From Candidatus Saccharimonadota bacterium (GTDB lineage: Bacteria; Patescibacteriota; Saccharimonadia; Saccharimonadales; Saccharimonadaceae), in contig WRNW01000003.1 of assembly GCA_009776375.1 (NCBI GenBank), positions 1-39,130 on the forward strand: a stretch of 39,130 bases of DNA. The letters are read 5' to 3'. Positions 8,694 to 16,989 of the stretch are shown here, in pieces. Position 1 is the first letter of the stretch; each line of letters starts with the position of its first letter. A program made the translations under genes and the position numbers. The notes under the pieces are model-generated. The model worked only from the letters and a program-made list of their open reading frames with translations, did no database searches and was not told the DNA's origin.

Positions 8694-10006
8694 TGGCCCT
8701 CATAATAAATTGCTGTAGCCCCCATCCCATTAGCGTAGCCGGCACCTGTTTTAAAGGCAATGTCGACATCTTCCTCGGTAAATTCCTTGAGGCGGGTATT
8801 GCCCTTGGCGTCAGTGGTGGAGGCGTTGGGGTCGGCTATTTTCCACATGCCGTCTGCTGTGACACCGCGAACGACAAAGAAATGCCCATTGCCATTAGCA
8901 TCTCGAATTGCGGCATCGCTCTCTGCACCATAAACATTGCCCAGAATCAAAGCGCCATTTTGGAGAGCTTGCTTGGCTTCGGTAATATTGTTGAGAGCTT
9001 GCGTTCTAAATCCAGGCCGAAAACTAGTAATAAAAGCCACTGCGACGTCTGTACTGGTAACGGAAATATCCCTTAATCTACCGCCAGTCTCGTCGTTGAT
9101 TGCCTTGGGCGTTAAAGTAGAATCTTTCATCAAATTCGCAATAATCATCGCCACCGATGTTGGCAAGCAACCGGTCGAACAGGCGTCCCAGCTCATAATC
9201 TCTCTCTCTGTTTCGCATTGATTGTAATAAATCCACGTCCTGTCATCCAAGAAATTCCCAGCAGCTTCACTCACACAACTACTAGTCATACTGCTAGCGC
9301 CACCCGACGCGCCACAGTCTTCGATAAGCTTGTCCCACCGTTGCGATTGACTAGCATGTCGCATGTAATATTCGACACCAGTTTTTACCTCACCGATACT
9401 AGTTGGCATTGGTTCGCAGGTGTCTTTCCCAGATGGCAGAGCGCATCCTGTAGCGTTGACAAAGCGCTCGTTCCAATTCGCTGGACTAGTTGCATAACTA
9501 GCATTGCCGTCGGCAAAATTAGTAAAGTTGCTACCACCGACCACCTCATCAAAAATTCTATCCCAATCGGCTCGATCACCAGGTAAACCACTCGGCCAAC
9601 TAGATCCCCAATACCCGGCAGCATTTTTGCCGCTACAATCACTGTTGTCGTCATTAGCTGCGACAACACACTGAATTGAACCCATATTCCACGACAAAGT
9701 ACGGTTAAAAATCGTTTCCATCATGGCTTTCTTGTGAGCATCCGAGGAGGCATTTTCGACAGAGACTCTTTTATAGAGGTTAACTTTGTCGGCATCTGAC
9801 ATCGTCGCGGCGATCTCTTGTCTAACAGCAGCCAATGCGGCACAGCTGCCAGGGGCAACGCTACCGCCACCGCAAGAATCAACGTTGTAATAAGGTATAC
9901 CAGAGTTCAAGACCTGTTTTTGCCTTGTGCTCATAGCCCAGACATCCAGTGGCATCGCAGCCAGCAGAAAAACTAGACTAATGAAGATCAAAAACTTTTT
10001 CTTCAT
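8690..10006 (-). CDS. Secreted C39-like cysteine peptidase domain protein
   Basis: Signal peptide 'MKKKFLIFISLVFLLAAMPLDVWA'; 'CSTGCLPTSVAMIIANLM', 'GALILGNVYG...GHFFVVRGVTADGMWKIADPNAS' resemble the Cys/His/Asp arrangement of Peptidase_C39_2. Confidence 0.75.
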   Translation of the reverse strand: MKKKFLIFISLVFLLAAMPLDVWAMSTRQKQVLNSGIPYYNVDSCGGGSVAPGSCAALAAVRQEIAATMSDADKVNLYKRVSVENASSDAHKKAMMETIFNRTLSWNMGSIQCVVAANDDNSDCSGKNAAGYWGSSWPSGLPGDRADWDRIFDEVVGGSNFTNFADGNASYATSPANWNERFVNATGCALPSGKDTCEPMPTSIGEVKTGVEYYMRHASQSQRWDKLIEDCGASGGASSMTSSCVSEAAGNFLDDRTWIYYNQCETEREIMSWDACSTGCLPTSVAMIIANLMKDSTLTPKAINDETGGRLRDISVTSTDVAVAFITSFRPGFRTQALNNITEAKQALQNGALILGNVYGAESDAAIRDANGNGHFFVVRGVTADGMWKIADPNASTTDAKGNTRLKEFTEEDVDIAFKTGAGYANGMGATAIYYEGQ

Positions 10007-10539
10007 CTCCCCTGCTCCTGTTTCATCCGATCAGTACAAAGAAACGTTTCGTAGATCAATTCATCGGCAGTTGGGCAGAGGATCAGGAGGTTATAATCAC
10101 CACCTAGTCCGGCTAATTCGTTGGGCAAAGGTGAAAAGTAGTACTCGACGTGGTAAGATTGCTTAATCGTTGGAATATCAACCATAAAGCTGGTAAAGAA
10201 AATCTGCTTGCCTGGGTCATGGAGCGTTTGTTGATACGAACCCTCGCGAATCACTGCGCCAGTGGTCGGCGTGGTTTGGCCACCGAGATTAGCCTGGACG
10301 ACCCCATAGAGGACGGTTTCAATCAACGTCCACTCACTGTCGGGCAGGTTTTCGACCAAAGCTTCACCGCTATCGATAGTCGTGGTCTGTATGGCGGCGA
10401 TTACTGGTGGGACGTCTTCCTCGATCGGTTGAACGTTTGGCCACCACGACCAAGCTACTAAACCAACCATCACCACAAAACCTATCGAGGCAATCACCAA
10501 TGTTCGGTGCTGTTTAACTAGTTGGACAAAGTGTTTCAT
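10003..10539 (-). CDS. Single-TM envelope protein (operon gene 2), paralog of 7941..8693
   Basis: 'LVKQHRTLVIASIGFVVMVGLVAWSWW' N-terminal TM; shared 'GSYxxT...' and C-terminal 'CPT...C' with 7941..8693; ATGA overlaps on both sides. Confidence 0.8.
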   Translation of the reverse strand: MKHFVQLVKQHRTLVIASIGFVVMVGLVAWSWWPNVQPIEEDVPPVIAAIQTTTIDSGEALVENLPDSEWTLIETVLYGVVQANLGGQTTPTTGAVIREGSYQQTLHDPGKQIFFTSFMVDIPTIKQSYHVEYYFSPLPNELAGLGGDYNLLILCPTADELIYETFLCTDRMKQEQGR

Positions 10540-13500
10540 GGTGCTGCCCCGCCAACGATTTGAGCTAATTCGTCGAGCTTGAGCTGATCTTGCGGAATGT
10601 GGACAAAGACCATCTTACCGCCATACCAACTTTCAAACTCGGCGACAGTCTTTTGTTGAACCTCGGTGAAATCGCCATTAGTGCTGGTCGTGATTTGGCA
10701 GTGCGCCTCGCCGATAATAATCGTACCGTCTGGATTGACACCCAGGACTACACCAGTGTGGTTACCGGGTGATTGGATGCTAAAGATCGCATAAGGCTCT
10801 GGCGTCGTATCCAGTGTCCAACCGTATTGACTGGCCAGGTTGGTCGCTACGTCATTACCATTGCCGGTTGTAACAAATTTGGAACTAACGGTCGTAAAAG
10901 CGTTGACAAAATATTGCGACAGCGCCACACAATTCCAGCGTCCGTTTTTAACACAACCACTGCTGACTAGGTACACCGATAGAGCGCGAAGCTCACTATC
11001 AGTCAGTGTGTTTTCATAATAGTAGCGCAATTTCTCGGCTTGCTCGAGGCTCATACCACCGGTGATTGGGCCGGTTGGTGCGGCAGTGCCGCCACCAGTA
11101 CTTATCCCAACAACTGCGCAAGCTTCTTCGTCACCAAAATAGCAACCTTGAGCATTGACGATGCCCCAATCGAGCCCAGCGTAGATAGCGATACGGACAA
11201 AATCACGATCATATAAACTACTTGACGTGTCCATGAGGCTGGAGCAATTGTTAGTCTGGTAGGCACTACTTTCCGTCATCATGTAGTAGAAAGTTATGCC
11301 ATACCCGTCGTTTGTTGGATCGACATTAGTGACCGTTAAGTCATTGTGGTTGATGGCTTTACCTAGACAAATCTTCGCTAGGTCGTCGTACTTCTTGCCG
11401 TTAGAGCCGTTAAGAATCTCAGCCACCTTTTCAGCGTTACCAAAAATATCAGTTGACGGATCGGCTTGATCGCCCATGTTGTCTAAAACGTCCAACGGCA
11501 CAGTCACTGTCGGCACGTTATAATCATAGGCTGGCATGCCTGACGCCGCCATTACCGCGTTGGCTGGACCTTTTAGAAACGACGAAAACGCCAGTCCAGG
11601 TAATACGGCGAACATCTTGGCGGTGTTGGCTAGCTGCGTCCGAAGTCCACCATTCGGATTAATATCCGCGTTGCGTCCCAGGGTTGCCACCATCGAACGA
11701 TAATCTGTCGGATCGAATAGCTGAGCCAGCAGCGGTTTTGCGGCGAACTGCTCAGCCAAATAAAGGTTAGTTTCAGCTTTCCAAGCCATCGCTTGCGAAC
11801 TGTTCAACGCCACTCCACCATCACTCACGCCGATCAGTTGAGCATTGTAGCTGGCGCCATAGGCGGCGATGTTACCTTTAACCTCTGGAGGGACGGTAAT
11901 CCAGTCGATGTCTTCGCCATCCAGCTGGGGGGCTATCATTTCCATGGCTGGGCCAATGGCGTTCATAACCAACGCAATTAAACGCTCTTGCCAAGACGTT
12001 GCACCCACTAAATCCAGTGCGAAGTTGACCCCTTGTTTTGCAGCTTGGTTCAGGCTCGGTAGGTAATTGACTACTGCCCCGGCCAGTGCCAAGCCAAAAC
12101 CCGTCCAATCTCCCGTAAAGAAGCCCATGATACCTGCCACAGCGACGGACGCTATAGTCACAACAAACATACCTCTCTCGCTACATAGCCCGTTCAATAA
12201 ATCACGTACCAGTAGTGTACCCGACCCTGGCATCATAGAATTCATACCATCGACAATCCTATCTCTGACGGTAGTGGCTGCAGTACCTTTGGCCACATCG
12301 ATTAACTGACCATTAATCGCCGCTTGTTGTGTATCAGAACACTGATAGGTGGGATCCAGCTCAGTCTGGACTGTGCAGGCGTTCCAAAATGACGATGTTA
12401 CTGTTTCGTTAATACTAATTGTTCCTGGATCTGGATCAACCTCGTAGTCGCTCCATAAATCTGACGTGGCTGAATCTCCACTACTGTCAACATAATCATA
12501 GCTGTAATTGTCTTTCAGTCTGGCTGTCGTTTCGCTGACTACTACTGGATATTGATCATCATAGATAAATGCCTTGGTAATCGCACCAACATCATCTAAG
12601 CTGAGATCACCCGCCATCATTTGCGAAGGCGTGTTGGTCATAATACCAGCCAGTTTAATCGCTGGAATCACTGTATGTACGAAAGCGTCGGCTGCTCCCG
12701 ATTCAGCTAGGTTATGTAACTGACAGACAATTAGCACTACAAACATAATGATGCCAGCTGCTCGCCCAATTTTTTCGAGATGTCCCTCTATCGCAGTTGC
12801 TCGCGCACCCTCAATTTGGCCGAGATAACCTCGTCGCGTACCAATATGACCAGGTTCGACACCCTGGGTCTTCAACCTCTCCAACTCTACATTATTTCGG
12901 TGTGTCTGTTCATCAATCTCGGCCCGTGCCCGGCTATCTGTCGTTTGTTGTCTTTCGATTTCCAAGTCTTGATTACTCCTAGCCAAAGAGTTAGCACGAG
13001 CCTGTTCGGGCGTTGCTTTCATGCGTGTGAATAGACTAGTTACCTTGTCATACGCATAATTGCTTACTTGGGTTGTGGCGGCTTGGATGGGATGAAATAG
13101 CGCATCAACAAAACCAGCTTTGGTCGCATAGGCGCGCATACCGATTTCGCCAGATGCTTTGCCCATGCCGGCCGCCTCGTACCATCTTCTGAAAAACTTG
13201 TTGGCGTTACGTTTACCCAGGGCGCCAATTTGGGCAGGTGTTTCCACGTCCACGACCACTTTGCCGTTCTTGACGGTCGGATTATTTGGATCAATTGGTT
13301 TGATCGGTATATCTAATTCACTAGCGGCTGCTTGCAGATTATTATTAGCACGTTCAATGGCTTGTTGCCGCTGGTATCGCTCGCGGCTACTGATACCAGC
13401 CTCGTTAGGATCTCGCAGATTATACTGACTGTTACTAAGGACATGAGCTCCTGGATCAATACTCATAGTTGGCCGACCGGCCGAATCTACTCCTAGGTAG

Positions 13501-14126
13501 ACTCCTTTTGATGCCATTTGACTCTCATAACCGCTGGCTACTTTTTGGCCAACCTTGCCTAGGCGAGAATCGATGACTCGTTGCTGGTTTGAGTCAACGA
13601 TACCTTTAGCTAGCGATGAGCTGATTCGTCCTTCGCGATAAACCGTGACTAATTTGTGAACAGCATTGTAGGTGTCGTCAAAGAAGTGATAAATCTGTAG
13701 CAGCTGTGCTGGCCCAGCCAATATTCCAGCCAACCCGAACATACCACCACCGATAATCAATCCAATTAGTCCACCAATCACGCCCTTCTTGTGCCGGGTA
13801 AAGAAATTGTTCGACTTGTCCTGTGATGCGGCGATTGCTGCCTGACGTTTAGCCTCTAGATTATCAAACTTGGCCGCGGTGTTAGTCATCCAATTGGTGC
13901 CATGATCTCGTTCTTGCTTGCCGATATCGCGTGGATTTTTGTCTGCCGCCTGGTCTAATACCTGTTTTTCTGCGTTGGCCAGGGCTTGATTGGGTTGGAA
14001 CGGTACGATATCAGCCTTTGGTTTGTCGTTTTGCTTGCTCAGCCCGCCCTGAATCACACGCAAACCCGGCCCGTTAGCAGTATTCTCCCCGGGCTCCAGT
14101 TTGCGTGCGAGATTATCGCCAGCCAT
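10536..14126 (-). CDS. Large multi-TM protein with C-terminal CHAP-like amidase/peptidase domain
   Basis: 1196 aa; hydrophobic segments 'GVIGGLIGLIIGGGMFGLAGILAGP', 'AAGIIMFVVLIVCQL', 'FVVTIASVAVAGIMGFFTG'; C-terminus 'NGRWNCVALSQYFVNAF...YAIFSIQSPGNHTGVVLGVNPDGTIIIGEAHCQI' fits Cys-His-acid CHAP/NlpC-like order. Confidence 0.75.
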   Translation of the reverse strand: MAGDNLARKLEPGENTANGPGLRVIQGGLSKQNDKPKADIVPFQPNQALANAEKQVLDQAADKNPRDIGKQERDHGTNWMTNTAAKFDNLEAKRQAAIAASQDKSNNFFTRHKKGVIGGLIGLIIGGGMFGLAGILAGPAQLLQIYHFFDDTYNAVHKLVTVYREGRISSSLAKGIVDSNQQRVIDSRLGKVGQKVASGYESQMASKGVYLGVDSAGRPTMSIDPGAHVLSNSQYNLRDPNEAGISSRERYQRQQAIERANNNLQAAASELDIPIKPIDPNNPTVKNGKVVVDVETPAQIGALGKRNANKFFRRWYEAAGMGKASGEIGMRAYATKAGFVDALFHPIQAATTQVSNYAYDKVTSLFTRMKATPEQARANSLARSNQDLEIERQQTTDSRARAEIDEQTHRNNVELERLKTQGVEPGHIGTRRGYLGQIEGARATAIEGHLEKIGRAAGIIMFVVLIVCQLHNLAESGAADAFVHTVIPAIKLAGIMTNTPSQMMAGDLSLDDVGAITKAFIYDDQYPVVVSETTARLKDNYSYDYVDSSGDSATSDLWSDYEVDPDPGTISINETVTSSFWNACTVQTELDPTYQCSDTQQAAINGQLIDVAKGTAATTVRDRIVDGMNSMMPGSGTLLVRDLLNGLCSERGMFVVTIASVAVAGIMGFFTGDWTGFGLALAGAVVNYLPSLNQAAKQGVNFALDLVGATSWQERLIALVMNAIGPAMEMIAPQLDGEDIDWITVPPEVKGNIAAYGASYNAQLIGVSDGGVALNSSQAMAWKAETNLYLAEQFAAKPLLAQLFDPTDYRSMVATLGRNADINPNGGLRTQLANTAKMFAVLPGLAFSSFLKGPANAVMAASGMPAYDYNVPTVTVPLDVLDNMGDQADPSTDIFGNAEKVAEILNGSNGKKYDDLAKICLGKAINHNDLTVTNVDPTNDGYGITFYYMMTESSAYQTNNCSSLMDTSSSLYDRDFVRIAIYAGLDWGIVNAQGCYFGDEEACAVVGISTGGGTAAPTGPITGGMSLEQAEKLRYYYENTLTDSELRALSVYLVSSGCVKNGRWNCVALSQYFVNAFTTVSSKFVTTGNGNDVATNLASQYGWTLDTTPEPYAIFSIQSPGNHTGVVLGVNPDGTIIIGEAHCQITTSTNGDFTEVQQKTVAEFESWYGGKMVFVHIPQDQLKLDELAQIVGGAAP

Positions 14127-14203
14127 TACGTGACTATTCTAGCATAAGCGTTGTGGTTGCACAAAGCTATAACCCTGGTTCGACTTTGTTTTTTGTATAT
14201 AAG

Positions 14204-14926
14204 CTAGACAGCGTCCTGGAGATTTTGAGACTCACTAGGTATTGTGTTTGGATCAATGTATACGGTGTTGCTCTCAGGAGAGTAATTTCTGCCAGACGCG
14301 AGAGGCACAAGATTGTCACTCTGCCCCTGCTGTGTGTTTGCATAATCGTCAGGTGACATACCAGATGCCTTTTCAATAAACTGCTCAATAACCCTACTAT
14401 TGCTTACTGGAAATGAGACGGTATAAGTCGCTGCACCGGGCACCCCATTCTGCTGGCTAAGCATGATTTCTGTGCGTGCGTTATCAGTAACCATAGCGTG
14501 TATAGTACAATCGCCAACTGTCGCTATGTACGACGTATTATTTGCCGCGTCTTCACTCCAGATCGAACCGTATCGTGTATTATTCAAAGCGTCTAATACA
14601 GTATCTCCTGGTAGCTCTAACTCTGGCTGGCCTTGATTCCCGATCACCTCTCCTCCTGGCGTTGTCACAGAATTCTCCTCACCAGGCTGGCCTTCTTGAC
14701 CTCCTGGATTCTGCATACCACTGAGCTCTGGATTGGTCATTGCCTCTGCCCTATTCTTATTACCGTCACATCCAGCCACCGCAGCGCCTCCCGCAGCGAC
14801 CACGAACGCAAGTACCGCTGGCAAAAACTTTTTCTCAATATGCGAACGCCCTCGCTGAAACCAGCTAGAATTGTCAGGATCATGCCCGCTACCGTTGTTT
14901 GTTATTTTAGGTTCAAGATTTTCCAT
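14204..14926 (-). CDS. Putative lipoprotein of unknown function
   Basis: TM-like 'FLPAVLAFVVAAGGAAVAGC' with lipobox VAGC; S/G/N/P-rich linker then a compact domain. Confidence 0.65.
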   Translation of the reverse strand: MENLEPKITNNGSGHDPDNSSWFQRGRSHIEKKFLPAVLAFVVAAGGAAVAGCDGNKNRAEAMTNPELSGMQNPGGQEGQPGEENSVTTPGGEVIGNQGQPELELPGDTVLDALNNTRYGSIWSEDAANNTSYIATVGDCTIHAMVTDNARTEIMLSQQNGVPGAATYTVSFPVSNSRVIEQFIEKASGMSPDDYANTQQGQSDNLVPLASGRNYSPESNTVYIDPNTIPSESQNLQDAV

Positions 14927-14970
14927 AATGCCATTTCTCCTTTCATGCCATTACGAACGTTCACATCGGG

Positions 14971-14999
14971 ATTATATCACACTCTCCCCCAAAACGCAA
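14971..14999 (-). promoter_or_regulatory. Sigma70-like promoter for 14204..14926
   Basis: Minus strand TTGCGT-17 nt-TATAAT. Confidence 0.6.
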
Positions 15000-15012
15000 G
15001 CGAAAAATTCAG

Positions 15013-15041
15013 TTGACAAAAACGGTTAAGATTGCTATGAT
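15013..15041 (+). promoter_or_regulatory. Sigma70-like promoter for 15071..16915
   Basis: TTGACA-17 nt (aaaacggttaagattgc)-TATGAT with extended -10 TG. Confidence 0.75.
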
Positions 15042-15070
15042 GAAACGCGAAAGATTAGAAAGATAAATAT

Positions 15071-16915
15071 ATGTCGAACGATAAGTCGCCAGATGATAAC
15101 CCAACACTTGCGCTGGAGGCACTGCCAAATAAAAACAACGCTACAACTGACGACACAACTGGCTCAATGGGAGCGGTAGCTACACGAGCTGTTGAGCAAA
15201 ACAACGGTAATCCTGTCACATCAAACCCAGCTTCGACAGCAGGAGGTGAACCTAAGAAACTAGAGCCAATGAAGCCGTTAGATTTGCCAAATTTGGTTCG
15301 TGAATTGCAAGCGCTGCCAAAACATGTCCTTCTCTATGTCGTGAGAGAAATAGATTCAGAGCGACTCTCAGAAGAGCAGAAAGCCTGGTTAAACGAAAAT
15401 AAACTGTCACTTGAGGACTATCAGGACCTGAAAGACTCTAAAGGCAAACAAATTCAGGCCCTGATTGCCAGAGTCCAGGAGCAGCAAAAACTTCTACATT
15501 TTGATAGTAGGCATGATCCGATTGGCGCAGCGCTGGGGATATCGGAGCCGAACAGCGTCGAAAAAAAAGGGTGGCAAACACGTCGCCGCGACAGACTGGG
15601 GCGTGCAGCGTTAGTTGCCTACCTTATGGAGAATTCGGAACAAAAAATAGACGTGCGAATGGGTTTCTTAGCCCCGAAAGATAACTGGCATTATGAAAAC
15701 CTAAGTAAACGCCCACATCATCTCAGAGCACTAGCGACGCAAGTGCTAGCGTGGGTTGGTATTGAAACACCGCGAGTTAAAGGCACAACCAAAACACTAG
15801 AAGAGTATCGTACTGATCAAATCGAGGAATTAAAAAAGTTGCGTAGGGGCACGTACGCCTATTTGGGCAAAGTGGAAGCGTCTGAAATATATGGGGGCGA
15901 TGCGTATGCGCGGGAGCCATGGTCGTTGGCGGAGATGACTGATTTGCAGAAGCTACTAAAACGACAAACAGAAACGGGGAAATCTCAGTTATTGCCGGGC
16001 GAAGAGAATCAACAGGGTTGGCACCAAAGAAGTGACTCTTATGCGGCGACATCCAAGTATGGCAAACCAGAGGCGTTGTCCAAATCTACTGGGTTTAATA
16101 GCAGACTAGAAGAGCATCATGCCGTCCATGCTTTTCTTCAAAAAATTCTGGAGGACAATAACCCACGTTTGCACGCAGCACTGAGCGGCGCACTGTTCCA
16201 GGGTGGGGATAGTTTTAGCAATATTGACATTGATGGTACTAGGAAAACGGTACATACTTTAATGGGAGCGGTGGATGCGACTAACTACCTAAATAGCCTT
16301 GCTAAAGTAGCCGACACATTACAAAGTGCAGTTAATAATGAGCCCGAAGGTAGAGATACGCCTGAGGGGAAAGCGTGGGCACATTTCCTTAAAAAGCATC
16401 GAAATGACAACTCAGAAGCCAAGCGAGCAATGCGCTCCGTGATAGAAAACGCTGAAGCAGCGAAGAAAAAAATTGAAGACTCCACTCAGTTGGCCAAGCA
16501 AGAATGGGAGCGAATTCGTGATGGTCTGAAAGGTGTTTTTGACGAAGGAAAAATTCCGCATAAATCTCGGCCAGAGCGCTATACATACCGAAAAGTTACT
16601 GGGCGAGAGTTGTTACCGGAATTTACGCATGAAATAGGTATGGATCAAGACGGAACAGTGACTAGTTTTGATGTACGTAACCTTACTGGCGCTGATGGCC
16701 AGCCGTGGGACGTAGCGGATGTTATTTTCATAGAAGTACGTAAGTACATATTCGATGAAAGTAACGAGATAATTTCCAAAGATGAACACGAGGACCCTGG
16801 TGGCCACGTAGTTGGCTATATTGATACTCGCACTAGTGCACCCGTTGGCAACAAACCCATTGTGGAGATACAAAACATCAATCCTCCAGAGCCAGCACAG
16901 CCAAGAGCTGCTTAG
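15071..16915 (+). CDS. Large hydrophilic protein of unknown function
   Basis: 614 aa, no clear TM or signal; helical charged N-terminal region with 'LPKHVLLYVVREIDSERLSEEQKAWLNENKLS'. Confidence 0.8.
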   Translation: MSNDKSPDDNPTLALEALPNKNNATTDDTTGSMGAVATRAVEQNNGNPVTSNPASTAGGEPKKLEPMKPLDLPNLVRELQALPKHVLLYVVREIDSERLSEEQKAWLNENKLSLEDYQDLKDSKGKQIQALIARVQEQQKLLHFDSRHDPIGAALGISEPNSVEKKGWQTRRRDRLGRAALVAYLMENSEQKIDVRMGFLAPKDNWHYENLSKRPHHLRALATQVLAWVGIETPRVKGTTKTLEEYRTDQIEELKKLRRGTYAYLGKVEASEIYGGDAYAREPWSLAEMTDLQKLLKRQTETGKSQLLPGEENQQGWHQRSDSYAATSKYGKPEALSKSTGFNSRLEEHHAVHAFLQKILEDNNPRLHAALSGALFQGGDSFSNIDIDGTRKTVHTLMGAVDATNYLNSLAKVADTLQSAVNNEPEGRDTPEGKAWAHFLKKHRNDNSEAKRAMRSVIENAEAAKKKIEDSTQLAKQEWERIRDGLKGVFDEGKIPHKSRPERYTYRKVTGRELLPEFTHEIGMDQDGTVTSFDVRNLTGADGQPWDVADVIFIEVRKYIFDESNEIISKDEHEDPGGHVVGYIDTRTSAPVGNKPIVEIQNINPPEPAQPRAA

Positions 16916-16989
16916 GTTGTTAGTATACTTGCTAACTAGAGTGTGGCGATATATGCGCTATCGTTATGCGGCTAGGGGGAGGTTTTCGC

